Program-made: the position numbers and the translations under genes | Shown: positions 7,758 through 14,960 of the stretch, one piece after another | Numbering within the stretch: the first letter of the stretch is position 1 | How the letters are laid out: each line of letters starts with the position of its first letter | DNA from: Bacteroidales bacterium UBA1253 | GTDB taxonomy: Bacteria; Bacteroidota; Bacteroidia; Bacteroidales; Paludibacteraceae | Reading direction: 5' to 3' | DNA length: 19,227 nt | Assembly (NCBI GenBank): GCA_002308815.1 | Contig: DBVX01000014.1 | Coordinates: forward strand, 1-19,227 | Notes under the pieces: generated by a model | Seen by the model: the letters and a program-made list of their open reading frames with translations, nothing else | Databases searched by the model: none | What the model was told of the DNA's origin: nothing

Positions 7758-7782
7758 CCGAGGGAGGTATCAGCCCCCTCGG
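7758..7782 (-). terminator. GC-rich hairpin between the coiled-coil gene and the MORN gene
   Basis: CCGAGGG (7758-7764) pairs with CCCTCGG (7776-7782); two more inner GG/CC pairs (7766-7767 with 7774-7775) are possible past a bulged A. It lies just after the stop of the gene at 7801 on the minus strand. The stem is strong but the downstream minus strand reads TTGCGCTACATAATAAAAAC, with no T run. It may partly terminate transcription or protect the downstream mRNA. Confidence 0.45.
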
Positions 7783-7800
7783 CGCAAAAGGAAGAAACAA

Positions 7801-8592
7801 TTATTGATTAATTATTTCTTGTAGAGCCTCCTGAGATTTGTTTTTGAAGTGTTCATCAAAATCCTTTTTGAAAGACTGGTAATCGGTGTCCACTTTCAAC
7901 TCCTCGTCTTTCTGAATTCCCTCATAGATGGGCTTGAGAAGTTGATCCTCGCCCAATTCAATAACGATGTATGTCTTGAATATACGCTCTCCGTTCTGAA
8001 CATATGTTTTTGTCTTTCTGCAAGCAATACGATAGCCGGTGGCTTGGTCAACCTCTGTCATAGCCATACCTTCCACGCGGCGGATTGACTCCCGTTTGAC
8101 ATTCTGGCGCACGGATTTCTTGTAATTGGTAAGCAGTGCCTGCACCTTGGTGGATATTTGCGAACCCAGTTCCTCTATCGCGGCAGACCGTGCTATCTCG
8201 ACTGAGAGTTCCTGCTCAAAGTCCTCTCCGGTACCACGGGCGCGGATAAGATTGGCGGTGCTGGCAAATTCCATACAGGGTTCGTCAAAATCCACTTCCT
8301 GCAGTGCGGCATTTTCTTCCGCTTTTTTCTGTTTTGCTTTTGCCTCTGCTTCCGCAGCCTGGCGTTCGGCTTCAGCTTTGGCTGCCCGCTGTTCCGCCTC
8401 TTTCTTGGCATTGGCAAGGCTGTCCATCTTCTGCTGGTGGCGGAGTTCATCCTCTTCTCTCTTATAACGCTGCTCGCGTTCCCACTGTTCTTTCTTCGCC
8501 GCTTTCTTGTCTTTGCGGCTCTGTGCCTGCATCGGCATTGCCATAGCCAGTACCATCGCTACCGCAGTAGCGTAAAACAAAATCTTTTTCAT
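7801..8592 (-). CDS. Secreted coiled-coil protein with LPP20-like domain
   Basis: The 263-residue product has a signal peptide (MKKILFYATAVAMVLAMAMP, cleavage near MQAQ), then residues 25-95 of almost pure Lys, Glu, Arg, Gln and Ala (KKEAEQRAAKAEAERQAAEA), a long single helix or coiled coil. From about residue 100 to 220 an LPP20-like domain is suggested by ASTANLIRARGTGED, an Ala-rich helix SVEIARSAAIEELGSQI, and a strand pair with YRIACRKTKTYVQNG. No lipobox is seen. The same domain type occurs at the start of the 3357-4430 product. It is the first gene of the cluster; the hairpin at 7758-7782 separates it from the MORN gene, so it may be transcribed partly on its own. A periplasmic scaffold or spacer role is the best guess. 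Confidence 0.75.
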   Translation of the reverse strand: MKKILFYATAVAMVLAMAMPMQAQSRKDKKAAKKEQWEREQRYKREEDELRHQQKMDSLANAKKEAEQRAAKAEAERQAAEAEAKAKQKKAEENAALQEVDFDEPCMEFASTANLIRARGTGEDFEQELSVEIARSAAIEELGSQISTKVQALLTNYKKSVRQNVKRESIRRVEGMAMTEVDQATGYRIACRKTKTYVQNGERIFKTYIVIELGEDQLLKPIYEGIQKDEELKVDTDYQSFKKDFDEHFKNKSQEALQEIINQ

Positions 8593-8660
8593 AGTGTGTT
8601 GAATTTTAGTTTGTTTTGTGCCTACTCACTTACGGCTTTTCGGCATCCTCCGTTATTAAA

Positions 8661-8747
8661 TCACGTATCATTTTTTAGGTACTTTATCGGATGGGGTCTT
8701 TTATTCGGACACGCGGGCGCGTACCGTATGTTTATCAGACCACTCAT
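8661..8747 (-). CDS. Possible 28-residue small ORF upstream of the cluster
   Basis: On the minus strand ATG at 8747-8745 opens 28 codons ending TGA at 8663-8661. The peptide begins MSGLINIRYAPACPNKR and ends YLKNDT. It lies in the leader region between the antitoxin terminator and the gene starting at 8592. There is no visible ribosome-binding site and no other coding evidence; random occurrence of an ORF this short is likely. Confidence 0.2.
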   Translation of the reverse strand: MSGLINIRYAPACPNKRPHPIKYLKNDT

Positions 8748-8771
8748 ATAATTCACCAGACCATACCATAC

Positions 8772-8812
8772 CAACAAAAGCGGTAACCCGCATATTGGAT
8801 TACCGCTTGTTG
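8772..8812 (-). terminator. Terminator of the toxin-antitoxin operon
   Basis: AAGCGGTAA (8778-8786) pairs perfectly with TTACCGCTT (8800-8808), and CAAC (8772-8775) with GTTG (8809-8812) past a two-base bulge. On the minus strand the stem ends in CTTTTGTTGG, giving a short T run, 20 bases after the antitoxin stop at 8832. It is well placed as an intrinsic terminator. Confidence 0.65.
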
Positions 8813-8831
8813 GGATGATGTGAGATGTACT

Positions 8832-9134
8832 CTATGCCAAACTGCGCGTCAGTTCAAGGCGCAAGCCCAGCGCATTGACAATCTTCATAAAACTGGAAAA
8901 AGTCGGGTCTATCAGCCCGTTCTCCACCCGCGAGATATAACTCTTGCTCGTGCCGGTACGGCGCGCCAGTTCCACCTGCGTTATGCGTTCTTCCTTCCGG
9001 GCTTCCTGAAGCGCAAGTCCCATATAATATGCACGGGCACGATTATCAAACTCCTCCCGTTCGGGAGATCCCACATCGCCGTATTTTTTTGCCAAGACAG
9101 CACTGTAACTGGTTAAATTAGGATTTGCTTGCAT
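8832..9134 (-). CDS. higA: XRE-family antitoxin, HigA-like
   Basis: This is a 100-residue protein with a helix-turn-helix of the Cro/XRE type at residues 51-73 (ITQVELARRTGTSKSYISRV then ENG), preceded by a helical N-terminal half and ending with LRLELTRSLA. It follows the Gp49/HigB-type toxin frame and overlaps it by 17 bases (9118-9134), the usual toxin-first order of HigBA pairs. Antitoxins of this kind neutralise the toxin by binding it and repress their own promoter; an inverted repeat between the -33 and -7 elements upstream (9482-9502) is a plausible target. Unlike its toxin partner, the antitoxin frame is intact. How it is translated after the toxin stop at codon 11 is unclear, since coupling would be lost. 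Confidence 0.85.
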   Translation of the reverse strand: MQANPNLTSYSAVLAKKYGDVGSPEREEFDNRARAYYMGLALQEARKEERITQVELARRTGTSKSYISRVENGLIDPTFSSFMKIVNALGLRLELTRSLA

Positions 9135-9447
9135 AATATTCCTCCTTTAGTTTGATAGCCTTTTCTAATTCTTTTTGCGGCGTTTTTTGACTTTTCTTAT
9201 GAAAGCCATTGAACAGCACAACTATGTTCCCATTGTCAAAAATGAAAAACACCCTATAAATGTTACTTTCACATTCGGCACGTAATTCATATACATCATC
9301 ACGCAAGTATTTTACAAATTTCTTACTTACTTTATCTTGCGACTCCAATAGTGACAAAGCATAATCAATCTTGTCAACTACCTGTTCTGACAATGTTGCC
9401 AAGAAATCATAAAACTAACTCTTGTACACGTAGATATCACGTCTCAT
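9118..9447 (-). pseudogene. higB: HigB/RelE-superfamily (Gp49-like) toxin interrupted by an in-frame TAG
   Basis: The natural start is ATG 9447-9445, about 26 bases after a good -7 element. The frame reads MRRDIYVYKS, then TAG at 9417-9415 (codon 11), then FYDFLATLSEQVVDKIDYAL and on through YELRAE, YRVFFIFDNGNIVVLFNGF and HKKSQKTPQKELEKA, the hallmark of Gp49-like RelE-fold toxins that cleave mRNA on the ribosome. Family members, as I remember them, have Tyr at this site (YKSYF), so a one-base Tyr-to-amber change is likely. With the stop read through, length is 109 residues, normal for the family. The only downstream restart is a TTG at 9402, which would drop the first beta strand. Other genes here end in TAG (2086, 5197), so TAG is not recoded. 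Most likely an inactive toxin with a retained antitoxin; a sequencing error must be excluded. Confidence 0.75.
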
Positions 9448-9472
9448 ACCTTATGTATATTCAAAACTGCCG

Positions 9473-9504
9473 CAAAGGTACTGCAAGTTTCAATATCTTG
9501 CAAC
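9473..9504 (-). promoter_or_regulatory. Promoter of the toxin-antitoxin operon
   Basis: On the minus strand TACCTTTG (9480-9473) is a perfect TAnnTTTG -7 element. GTTG (9504-9501) sits 20 bases upstream as the -33 element. Transcription would start near 9466, about 19 bases before the ATG at 9447, which supports that start for the toxin frame. Confidence 0.75.
9482..9502. promoter_or_regulatory. Inverted-repeat operator candidate in the toxin-antitoxin promoter
   Basis: TGCAAG (9482-9487) and CTTGCA (9497-9502) form a perfect 6-base inverted repeat with a 9-base spacer, exactly between and partly over the -33 and -7 elements. XRE antitoxins commonly bind such repeats to repress their own operon, so this is the likely HigA site; binding itself is inference. 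Confidence 0.5.
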
Positions 9505-9620
9505 TTTTGACACATTTTTTCCACAATTTACGCACAATCTTCTTTTTACGGTAATCCAATACGTCAAAGACCTCACAGTCTGACCAATGACATCTTTCCA
9601 TTATGCTTTTATGTACACAT

Positions 9621-9648
9621 AAAAAGAGCGCAGACTTCGCTATTGCTC
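9621..9648 (-). terminator. Terminator-like hairpin at the end of the structured RNA
   Basis: On the minus strand GAGC (9648-9645) can pair with GCTC (9629-9626), with an internal GC/GC extension or an alternative AGCG/CGCT stem, immediately followed by TTTTT (9625-9621). The T run favours minus-strand transcription of the neighbouring rod-shaped RNA. The stem is imperfect. Confidence 0.5.
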
Positions 9649-9830
9649 ATCTACGCGCAAGGACCTTCGCACTGCCCCCAAAGTCAAACAAACAACAATG
9701 AAACCTGCGCCGATATGACAACCCGTCCGCCAAGAAAGGCAGGACGGGTACAAATGTCATACCCGCAGGCGCAATCGTTACTTTGTTTCTGACTTTGGTT
9801 TGTTCAAAAGTGTGCGAAGCTTTTGCGCGT
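9621..9830 (-). ncRNA. Candidate structured non-coding RNA, possibly 6S-like
   Basis: Nested complementary blocks fold 9653-9830 into one long interrupted rod: 9653-9660 with 9823-9830; 9665-9672 with 9812-9819; 9678-9685 with 9791-9798; 9686-9692 with 9782-9788; 9706-9711 with 9768-9773; 9715-9720 with 9755-9760; 9722-9728 with 9742-9748; and a tip 9729-9731 with 9738-9740. Between the basal and apical halves lies an open bubble (9693-9705 opposite 9774-9781). A rod of about 180 bases with a central bubble is the architecture of 6S RNA, which binds RNA polymerase as a promoter mimic. The strand is chosen from the hairpin plus T5 after 9653 on the minus strand and from a TTTG just before 9830; the plus strand lacks a -7 element upstream. 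No protein is encoded. Identity as 6S is inference from shape only; a long decayed repeat is the alternative. Confidence 0.45.
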
Positions 9831-10084
9831 CAAACAACAAAGCGTCAATAAACGCCTTTTCAATATGTAATGAAATCCCTCCAACCCTCTCCTATAAAGG
9901 AGATCGGCGCAGATCGGATTCCGTGGAACGAGGGCGGCAATATTGCGGACACTCCGCACACCGAACTCCGTTCATCGCGCAAAGTTGCCCCGATATTTCG
10001 ATATACGCAAGTAAAATCCGGAAAATCAGGGCAATCGCATCAAAATTTTCATTTTTTTGATAATTCCTTGTACTTAGTGAAGGT

Positions 10085-13024
10085 TTACCGCATCATCGGG
10101 GGCGGTCCCATCGGCATCTTTCCCGACCCGGGCGTATTCCCCGACTCAATCATCTCCTGCATGTGTCCAGCCATTCCTTTCGCTTTCAGGTCGCCCATGC
10201 GGTTGAACTTGTACGTGAAAGTCAGCAGGAAATACGTCGGCAGGGTGTTGGCTTTCTGATAGCGGACGTAATTCTCGCCGACGGTCTGGATGATGTTCTT
10301 CTTCTGATGCAGTATATCAAAGGCTTTGAGCGACAGGGTGGCGGCGTTCCACGTCTTGTCGATGGAGGCGTTGAGCAGAATCTCGTTCACATCCGTAAGT
10401 CCCGTGTAGCCGTAACGGGCGGTGTAACCGCAGTCGGCGGAGATGTTCCACGACTTGGGCAGGTGCAACTGCACATCCCCTGTCACCGTCCAATCCACCA
10501 CGTTCGTTACGGAATTGGCTGTCAGATTGTTCTGCGTGCGTGAGTAACGGACGTTTCCGGTAAGACCGACATCCACCACATCGTGCGTCATACGGAGCGT
10601 CAGATTCTCGCTCACGTTGAAGTTTCCCGTCCGGCTTTCCTCACCCAGTCCGAAGGTGTTTTGGTCAATCCACTGCTCAATGACGGAGGATGTGCCTTCG
10701 CGGCTGATGTACGCCAGACGCTGGTTGTAGCCGATGGCGGTACGGGTGTGGAACTGCATCAGTTTGTTGGCGAACGGCGTGTTGAACATCAGATCGGCAC
10801 TCACGTCCCAGGGTATGCCCGATGCGTTTACGGTCTGTTGGTAGAGTTTGCCGGTCTCATCGTAGATGGAGTTATTGACCAGCGCGTCCTGGGTCACGTT
10901 GCCGTGCAAACCCGTCATCAGGCTCCAGAACTTCTCGGCGTTGAACTTGGAGTACATCCCGTGAACGGAATGCTGAAAGGCGGGGCGCAGTCCCAGATTA
11001 CCAACTGTCTCGTTCATCGCGTCGGAGTTGTTGCGCACGGGTTCCATCTGGGTGACGGACGGTTGCGTGTTCGTGCCGCGATAGAATACGCGGGCGAACT
11101 CTTTCTTTCCGAGTTTGTATTTAAGGCGCACATTCGGACTCCAGTTCCAAGCGTAAATGGTCGTGTCGCGGTGGAGCGTTGTGCCGTAATAGGTCAGGTT
11201 GCGCGTCTGTGAGGGATTGAACTGCGCGCCGGCTGTCAAGTCAAGATTGTCTTTGATGAAGCGGTAGTTCAGTCCTATTGCCTCCTGATAGAAGCGGTTG
11301 CTCAGACGGTTGGAGTATTCGTTGTTGTAGATATAGTCTCCTGCCGCAAGGTCTTTGTCATATTGGTTCTTGTTGCTTTCACGCAAATTGGTGCCAAACA
11401 TCAGCGTAGTTTCCAAAAAGTGGTTCTTGCCGGATATGGGTTCCACATACGATGCGCGTATGCGTACACTGACTGCATCGTTGCCGGAATTAGTATGTTG
11501 GTCCACCTTGGCACTATCAATGAGGTTATCGTGTGCATACGTTTCGGTGTTCCCTTTTGTATCGGTGAACTGCACATTGCTGTTGAGGGTGACGGAACGG
11601 CCCGGACGGAGGAACTTATGGTTGTAGATGACACGCAGGCGCGCACCAATCTCGTCCGAATTGGAGTAACGGTTCTGGTAGCCGTCACTCATCTGCGTGC
11701 TGTCCGACAGACGCATGTAGTTGTACGCCGAATAGCCGTCGGAACGCTTGTTGGTGTAGGTCAGATTGGGCTGGAAAATGATTTTGTTGAGCGTGTCAAT
11801 CTGGTATTCCAGTTCCAAGCGTGCCTGTACGTCCCATGCCCAGTTGCGTTTGTTGGTCGAATCGAGATTATGATACGTTTCATCGCCCGAATAACTGTCC
11901 TTGGTGGCGGAAGAGGTGGTGGTGTTGTAGGAATGGTTGAGCGTGCCGTCCCCGCCGAAAGCCATAGATGTCTGGCTGTCTATTTTCTTCAGTTTCTTGT
12001 TCAGGTCGATGTTGGTGTTCACGCCCAGATTCTCGCTCCATGTGATGCCCGAGTTGTTGCTGCCTGCGAAGAAACCTCTTCCGCGTCCCGAACGGATGTC
12101 GTTGGTGTTGTTGGCACTTCCGATGATGGTCGTCTGCGTCTCGCCCGAAAGGATATTGGTGAATATGCCTGCCGTATAGCGGAAATCGTCTTGGAAGAAA
12201 TGTGTTGCTTTCTCGCCTGCCGTCTTGCCGTATTCGGGGTCAGCGTAGTTGAACCATCCCTCGTTCTGCGTCACCATATCGGCACCCGCCCCCACATTGT
12301 AGTTTCCGAACATCCCTTTCTTCCTGTTCTCCTTGAGGGTGAGGTTGATGATGCGCTCCGTCTCGTCATCCTCGAAGCCGGTCATCTTGGCGGTTTCCGA
12401 TTTCTCGTCTATCACCTGTATCTTCTCAATCATCTCGGCGGGTACGTTCTTGGTTGCGGACTGCACGTCATTGCCGAAGAACTTCTTGCCGTCAATGCGC
12501 ACGCCCGTAATCTTCTCCCCGTTGACGGTCACATTGCCCTCCTTGTCCACCTCCACGCCGTTCATCTTCTTGAGCAGATCCTCCACCATGGCGTTCTCAT
12601 TGACCTTGTAGGCGGCGGTGTTGTATTCGATGGTGTCGCCTTTGACCACCATCTCTGCGGCATGACCTTTCACGTCCACTTCGCCGAGGTTCTGCACCAT
12701 CTCGGTCAGACGGATAGTGCTTGCCGTAATCACTTTTGCCGCGCCGCCTGTCTTTTGGTTCACTTCCACATTGACCGCTTTCTCCTCGTATCCGATAGCC
12801 GAAACAACGATGCGGTACTTCCCTTCCTGAATACGCTGGATGTAGTACACGCCGTCAATGTCGGCTTGCGTACCTTGAATCATAACAGAATCCTGAAACA
12901 ATCGCACTGTGGCAAGTTCGACAGGGTCGCCAGATGCGGCATTGACCACCTTGCCGGTAATGACATATTGTGCTGAAGCCGTGATGCTTGCCAGCAGACA
13001 GATGAATAAGGTTTTGATTTTCAT
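10085..13024 (-). CDS. Outer-membrane beta-barrel protein with carboxypeptidase-regulatory-like domain (TonB-receptor-like)
   Basis: The 979-residue product has a signal peptide (residues 1-18, ITASAQ), then a carboxypeptidase-D regulatory-like beta-sandwich at about 21-105 (ITGKVVNAASGDPVELATV, GKYRIVVSAIGYE), and a plug-like domain at about 115-235 (DTIEYNTAAYKVNENAMVED, GEKITGVRIDGKKFFGNDV, IEKIQVIDEKSE). The remaining 740 residues are alternating amphipathic strands of a large barrel. This is the layout of the Bacteroidota outer-membrane beta-barrel family related to TonB-dependent receptors; substrate is unknown and no SusD partner lies next to it. The C-terminus is extended by a Met/Pro/Gly-rich tail (KMPMGPPPMMR) rather than ending in an aromatic residue. 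It stands 73 bases after the ABC exporter gene; a weak -33/-7 pair (TTTG 13077-13074, TACTTAAG 13055-13048) may give it its own promoter. Confidence 0.85.
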   Translation of the reverse strand: MKIKTLFICLLASITASAQYVITGKVVNAASGDPVELATVRLFQDSVMIQGTQADIDGVYYIQRIQEGKYRIVVSAIGYEEKAVNVEVNQKTGGAAKVITASTIRLTEMVQNLGEVDVKGHAAEMVVKGDTIEYNTAAYKVNENAMVEDLLKKMNGVEVDKEGNVTVNGEKITGVRIDGKKFFGNDVQSATKNVPAEMIEKIQVIDEKSETAKMTGFEDDETERIINLTLKENRKKGMFGNYNVGAGADMVTQNEGWFNYADPEYGKTAGEKATHFFQDDFRYTAGIFTNILSGETQTTIIGSANNTNDIRSGRGRGFFAGSNNSGITWSENLGVNTNIDLNKKLKKIDSQTSMAFGGDGTLNHSYNTTTSSATKDSYSGDETYHNLDSTNKRNWAWDVQARLELEYQIDTLNKIIFQPNLTYTNKRSDGYSAYNYMRLSDSTQMSDGYQNRYSNSDEIGARLRVIYNHKFLRPGRSVTLNSNVQFTDTKGNTETYAHDNLIDSAKVDQHTNSGNDAVSVRIRASYVEPISGKNHFLETTLMFGTNLRESNKNQYDKDLAAGDYIYNNEYSNRLSNRFYQEAIGLNYRFIKDNLDLTAGAQFNPSQTRNLTYYGTTLHRDTTIYAWNWSPNVRLKYKLGKKEFARVFYRGTNTQPSVTQMEPVRNNSDAMNETVGNLGLRPAFQHSVHGMYSKFNAEKFWSLMTGLHGNVTQDALVNNSIYDETGKLYQQTVNASGIPWDVSADLMFNTPFANKLMQFHTRTAIGYNQRLAYISREGTSSVIEQWIDQNTFGLGEESRTGNFNVSENLTLRMTHDVVDVGLTGNVRYSRTQNNLTANSVTNVVDWTVTGDVQLHLPKSWNISADCGYTARYGYTGLTDVNEILLNASIDKTWNAATLSLKAFDILHQKKNIIQTVGENYVRYQKANTLPTYFLLTFTYKFNRMGDLKAKGMAGHMQEMIESGNTPGSGKMPMGPPPMMR

Positions 13025-13097
13025 ATAGGGTTGTTTTATTGATTGTCCTTAAGTAGAAAACAATTGAATTTTGCAAAAAACGTGCCAAGTATCTCTT

Positions 13098-14960
13098 TTA
13101 TTTTGAGTTCTGCATTTCCACCAGTTTGCGGTAGTAACCGTTGAGTGCGAGCAGTTCGTCGTGCCTGCCCTGCTCGACGATTTGTCCTTCGTGCAGCACG
13201 CAGATGAGGTCGGCGTGGCGGATGGTGCTCAGGCGGTGGGCGACTACCAGCGTGGTGCGGTCGTGCATCAGGCGTTCGAGAGCTTCCTGAACCAGTTGCT
13301 CGCTTTCCGTGTCGAGAGCGGATGTGGCCTCGTCAAGGATGAGTATGGGCGGGTTCTTGAGTATGGCACGTGCGATGGATATGCGTTGCCGTTGTCCGCC
13401 GGACAGTCGGCTTCCCCGGTCTCCGATGGTGGTCTGATAGCCGTCAGGAGTCGCCATAATGAAGTCGTGGGCGTTGGCTATGCGCGCCGCTTCCTCCACC
13501 GCTTCCTGCCACGTCCTGCCGTCCGGAGCGGGCTGGGAAGTGTCCACGCCGAAGGTGATATTGTTGAAAAACGTGTCGTTGAAGAGGATGGCTTCCTGAT
13601 TGACGTTGCCCATCAGCGCGCGCAGATCATACGTCCGCACCTCCCGCACGTCCTTGCCGTCAATCAGTATGCGTCCCTCGTCCGTGTCATAGAAACGCGG
13701 CAGCAGATCAGCCATTGTGGTCTTGCCGCTGCCGGACTGACCGACCAAAGCAATCATCTTCCCACGAGGAATAGTCAGCGAAATATTGCGCAGTACAGGA
13801 CGGTTGGCTTGATAGGCAAACGAAACGTTTTCGTATCGAACTTCCTTCTCAAATGCCTGCAACGGAAGCGGTTGCTCGGGTTCTTTGATATTTGATTGCG
13901 TGTTCAGGATGCGGTCAATGCGCTCCAGTGAGGCCAAGCCGCGCCGGACACTGTAAGAAGCCTTGCTTAAGTCTTTGAACGGATTGATGATGCTGTAGAA
14001 AATGACAAGGTAATAGATAAATGTGGCGGCATCAATGGCTGAATGTTCACTCAGGATAAGTCCGCCGCCGTACCACAGCAGCACGGCAATCATCACCGTA
14101 CCGAGGAACTCGCTCACGGGATGGGCAAGGTAGTAGCGGCGGTTGATGCGGTTGAACGTGCGGCGGGTGGTATTGGCAGCCTGCGCGAAGCGTTCACGCA
14201 GTTTCCGCTCGGCATTGAAGGCTTTTACCACCCGCAGACCGCCTAATGTCTCCTCAATCTGTGTCAGCAGATCGGCTGTCTGCTCCTGCCCGAGTGTGGA
14301 GGTGCGTTTGAGCGAACGGCCTATGCGCCCGATCAGCAGACCCACTACAGGCAGCAGGACGAGTACAAAGACAGTCAGCTGCCAGGAAATGAAAAACAAG
14401 GTCGCCAGATAGACGGCAATCATCAGCGGATCCTTGAAGATGATGTCGAGCGTGGACATGATGGAGGCTTCCACCTCGTTCACATCGTTGGTCATGCGCG
14501 ACATCACATCGCCCTTCTTCTCTTCCGTGAAGAAACCTATCGGCAGCGAAACCACCTTGTTGTAGAGCATCGTGCGCAGGTCACGCAGGACACCCGTACG
14601 GATGGGAACCATGTAGAAGTTGGCGAGCCAAGCCGTCAGGCATTTGAGGAAAGTGGCAATCACCAGAAACAGTCCCAGCACCAGCAAAACATATCCGGAA
14701 CCGTGAGTATCCATCATCTGCTGGAGGTGGTAATAGACATTCCCCTTCACGGCATCCACCGTCTCTTGAAAACTCAATCCCTCCAGAGGCGTATAGACGG
14801 CTTGCGCTTCGCTGATACCGAACAGCAGTTGCAGGGCGGGGATAATCGTGGCGAAGGAGAAGAGTGACAAGACGGTGGACAGCAGGTTGAACAGGAAGTT
14901 CAGCACCACTTTCCACTTGTAAGGAGGAATGAAACGGGTAAGCAGTCTTATTATATGCAT
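13098..14960 (-). CDS. MsbA-like ABC exporter (fused membrane and ATPase domains)
   Basis: This is a 620-residue half-transporter. Residues about 15-340 form a type-I exporter membrane domain with hydrophobic segments near 18-45, 90-110, 178-210 and 285-325. The ATPase domain has Walker A GQSGSGKTT (407-415), signature LSGGQRQR (519-526), Walker B ILILDEATSALD (539-550) and the switch histidine in VVAHR (His575). Homodimers of this type flip lipids or export hydrophobic compounds across the inner membrane using ATP. Its start overlaps the lpxK stop by 10 bases, so it is translated with the lipid A kinase; that neighbour makes a lipid A/lipooligosaccharide flippase (MsbA-like) the most likely role. 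There is no C39 peptidase domain, so it is not an obvious RiPP exporter. Bacteroidota carry several such paralogues, so the gene symbol is withheld. Confidence 0.88.
   Translation of the reverse strand: MHIIRLLTRFIPPYKWKVVLNFLFNLLSTVLSLFSFATIIPALQLLFGISEAQAVYTPLEGLSFQETVDAVKGNVYYHLQQMMDTHGSGYVLLVLGLFLVIATFLKCLTAWLANFYMVPIRTGVLRDLRTMLYNKVVSLPIGFFTEEKKGDVMSRMTNDVNEVEASIMSTLDIIFKDPLMIAVYLATLFFISWQLTVFVLVLLPVVGLLIGRIGRSLKRTSTLGQEQTADLLTQIEETLGGLRVVKAFNAERKLRERFAQAANTTRRTFNRINRRYYLAHPVSEFLGTVMIAVLLWYGGGLILSEHSAIDAATFIYYLVIFYSIINPFKDLSKASYSVRRGLASLERIDRILNTQSNIKEPEQPLPLQAFEKEVRYENVSFAYQANRPVLRNISLTIPRGKMIALVGQSGSGKTTMADLLPRFYDTDEGRILIDGKDVREVRTYDLRALMGNVNQEAILFNDTFFNNITFGVDTSQPAPDGRTWQEAVEEAARIANAHDFIMATPDGYQTTIGDRGSRLSGGQRQRISIARAILKNPPILILDEATSALDTESEQLVQEALERLMHDRTTLVVAHRLSTIRHADLICVLHEGQIVEQGRHDELLALNGYYRKLVEMQNSK

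Larger units (their letters stand above)
9448..10084. other. Long intergenic region holding a promoter and a structured RNA candidate
   Basis: No credible protein gene is seen in these 637 bases. The left end holds the toxin-antitoxin promoter and operator. The middle (9621-9830) holds a long rod-like inverted repeat described separately. GCGT/ACGC at 9842-9855 is a tiny hairpin followed by CTTTTC on the plus strand. TCTCCT/AGGAGA at 9888-9903 is a perfect 6-base stem. Near 10038-10061 an AT-rich repeat, ATCAAAA/TTTTGAT, lies just beyond the stop of the outer-membrane protein and could serve as its terminator. About 9904-10037 holds nothing I can name. Confidence 0.6.

Noticed and set aside
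8626..8646. Six-codon ORF (MPKSRK) preceded by GGAGG upstream of the 8592 gene, as a possible leader peptide
   Set aside because: The GGAGG touches the ATG, too close for a ribosome-binding site, and there is no attenuator structure behind it.
9415..9417. TAG recoding (read-through) as explanation for the toxin frame
   Set aside because: At least two intact genes in the window end in TAG (stops at 2086-2088 and 5197-5199) and no recoding signal is visible, so a nonsense mutation is simpler.
9870..10259. 129-codon plus-strand ORF spanning the intergenic region and the end of the outer-membrane protein
   Set aside because: Half of it is antisense to real coding sequence and the rest covers inverted repeats; no protein-like pattern was seen.
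11363..12976. 537-codon open frame on the plus strand inside the outer-membrane protein gene
   Set aside because: It is antisense to a clearly coding minus-strand gene with recognisable domains; its translation is low-complexity (His/Val/Leu-rich) and shows no family motif.
13098..14960. ABC exporter as the transporter of the candidate modified peptide
   Set aside because: It is about 8 kb away, sits in an lpxK operon, and lacks a C39 peptidase domain.
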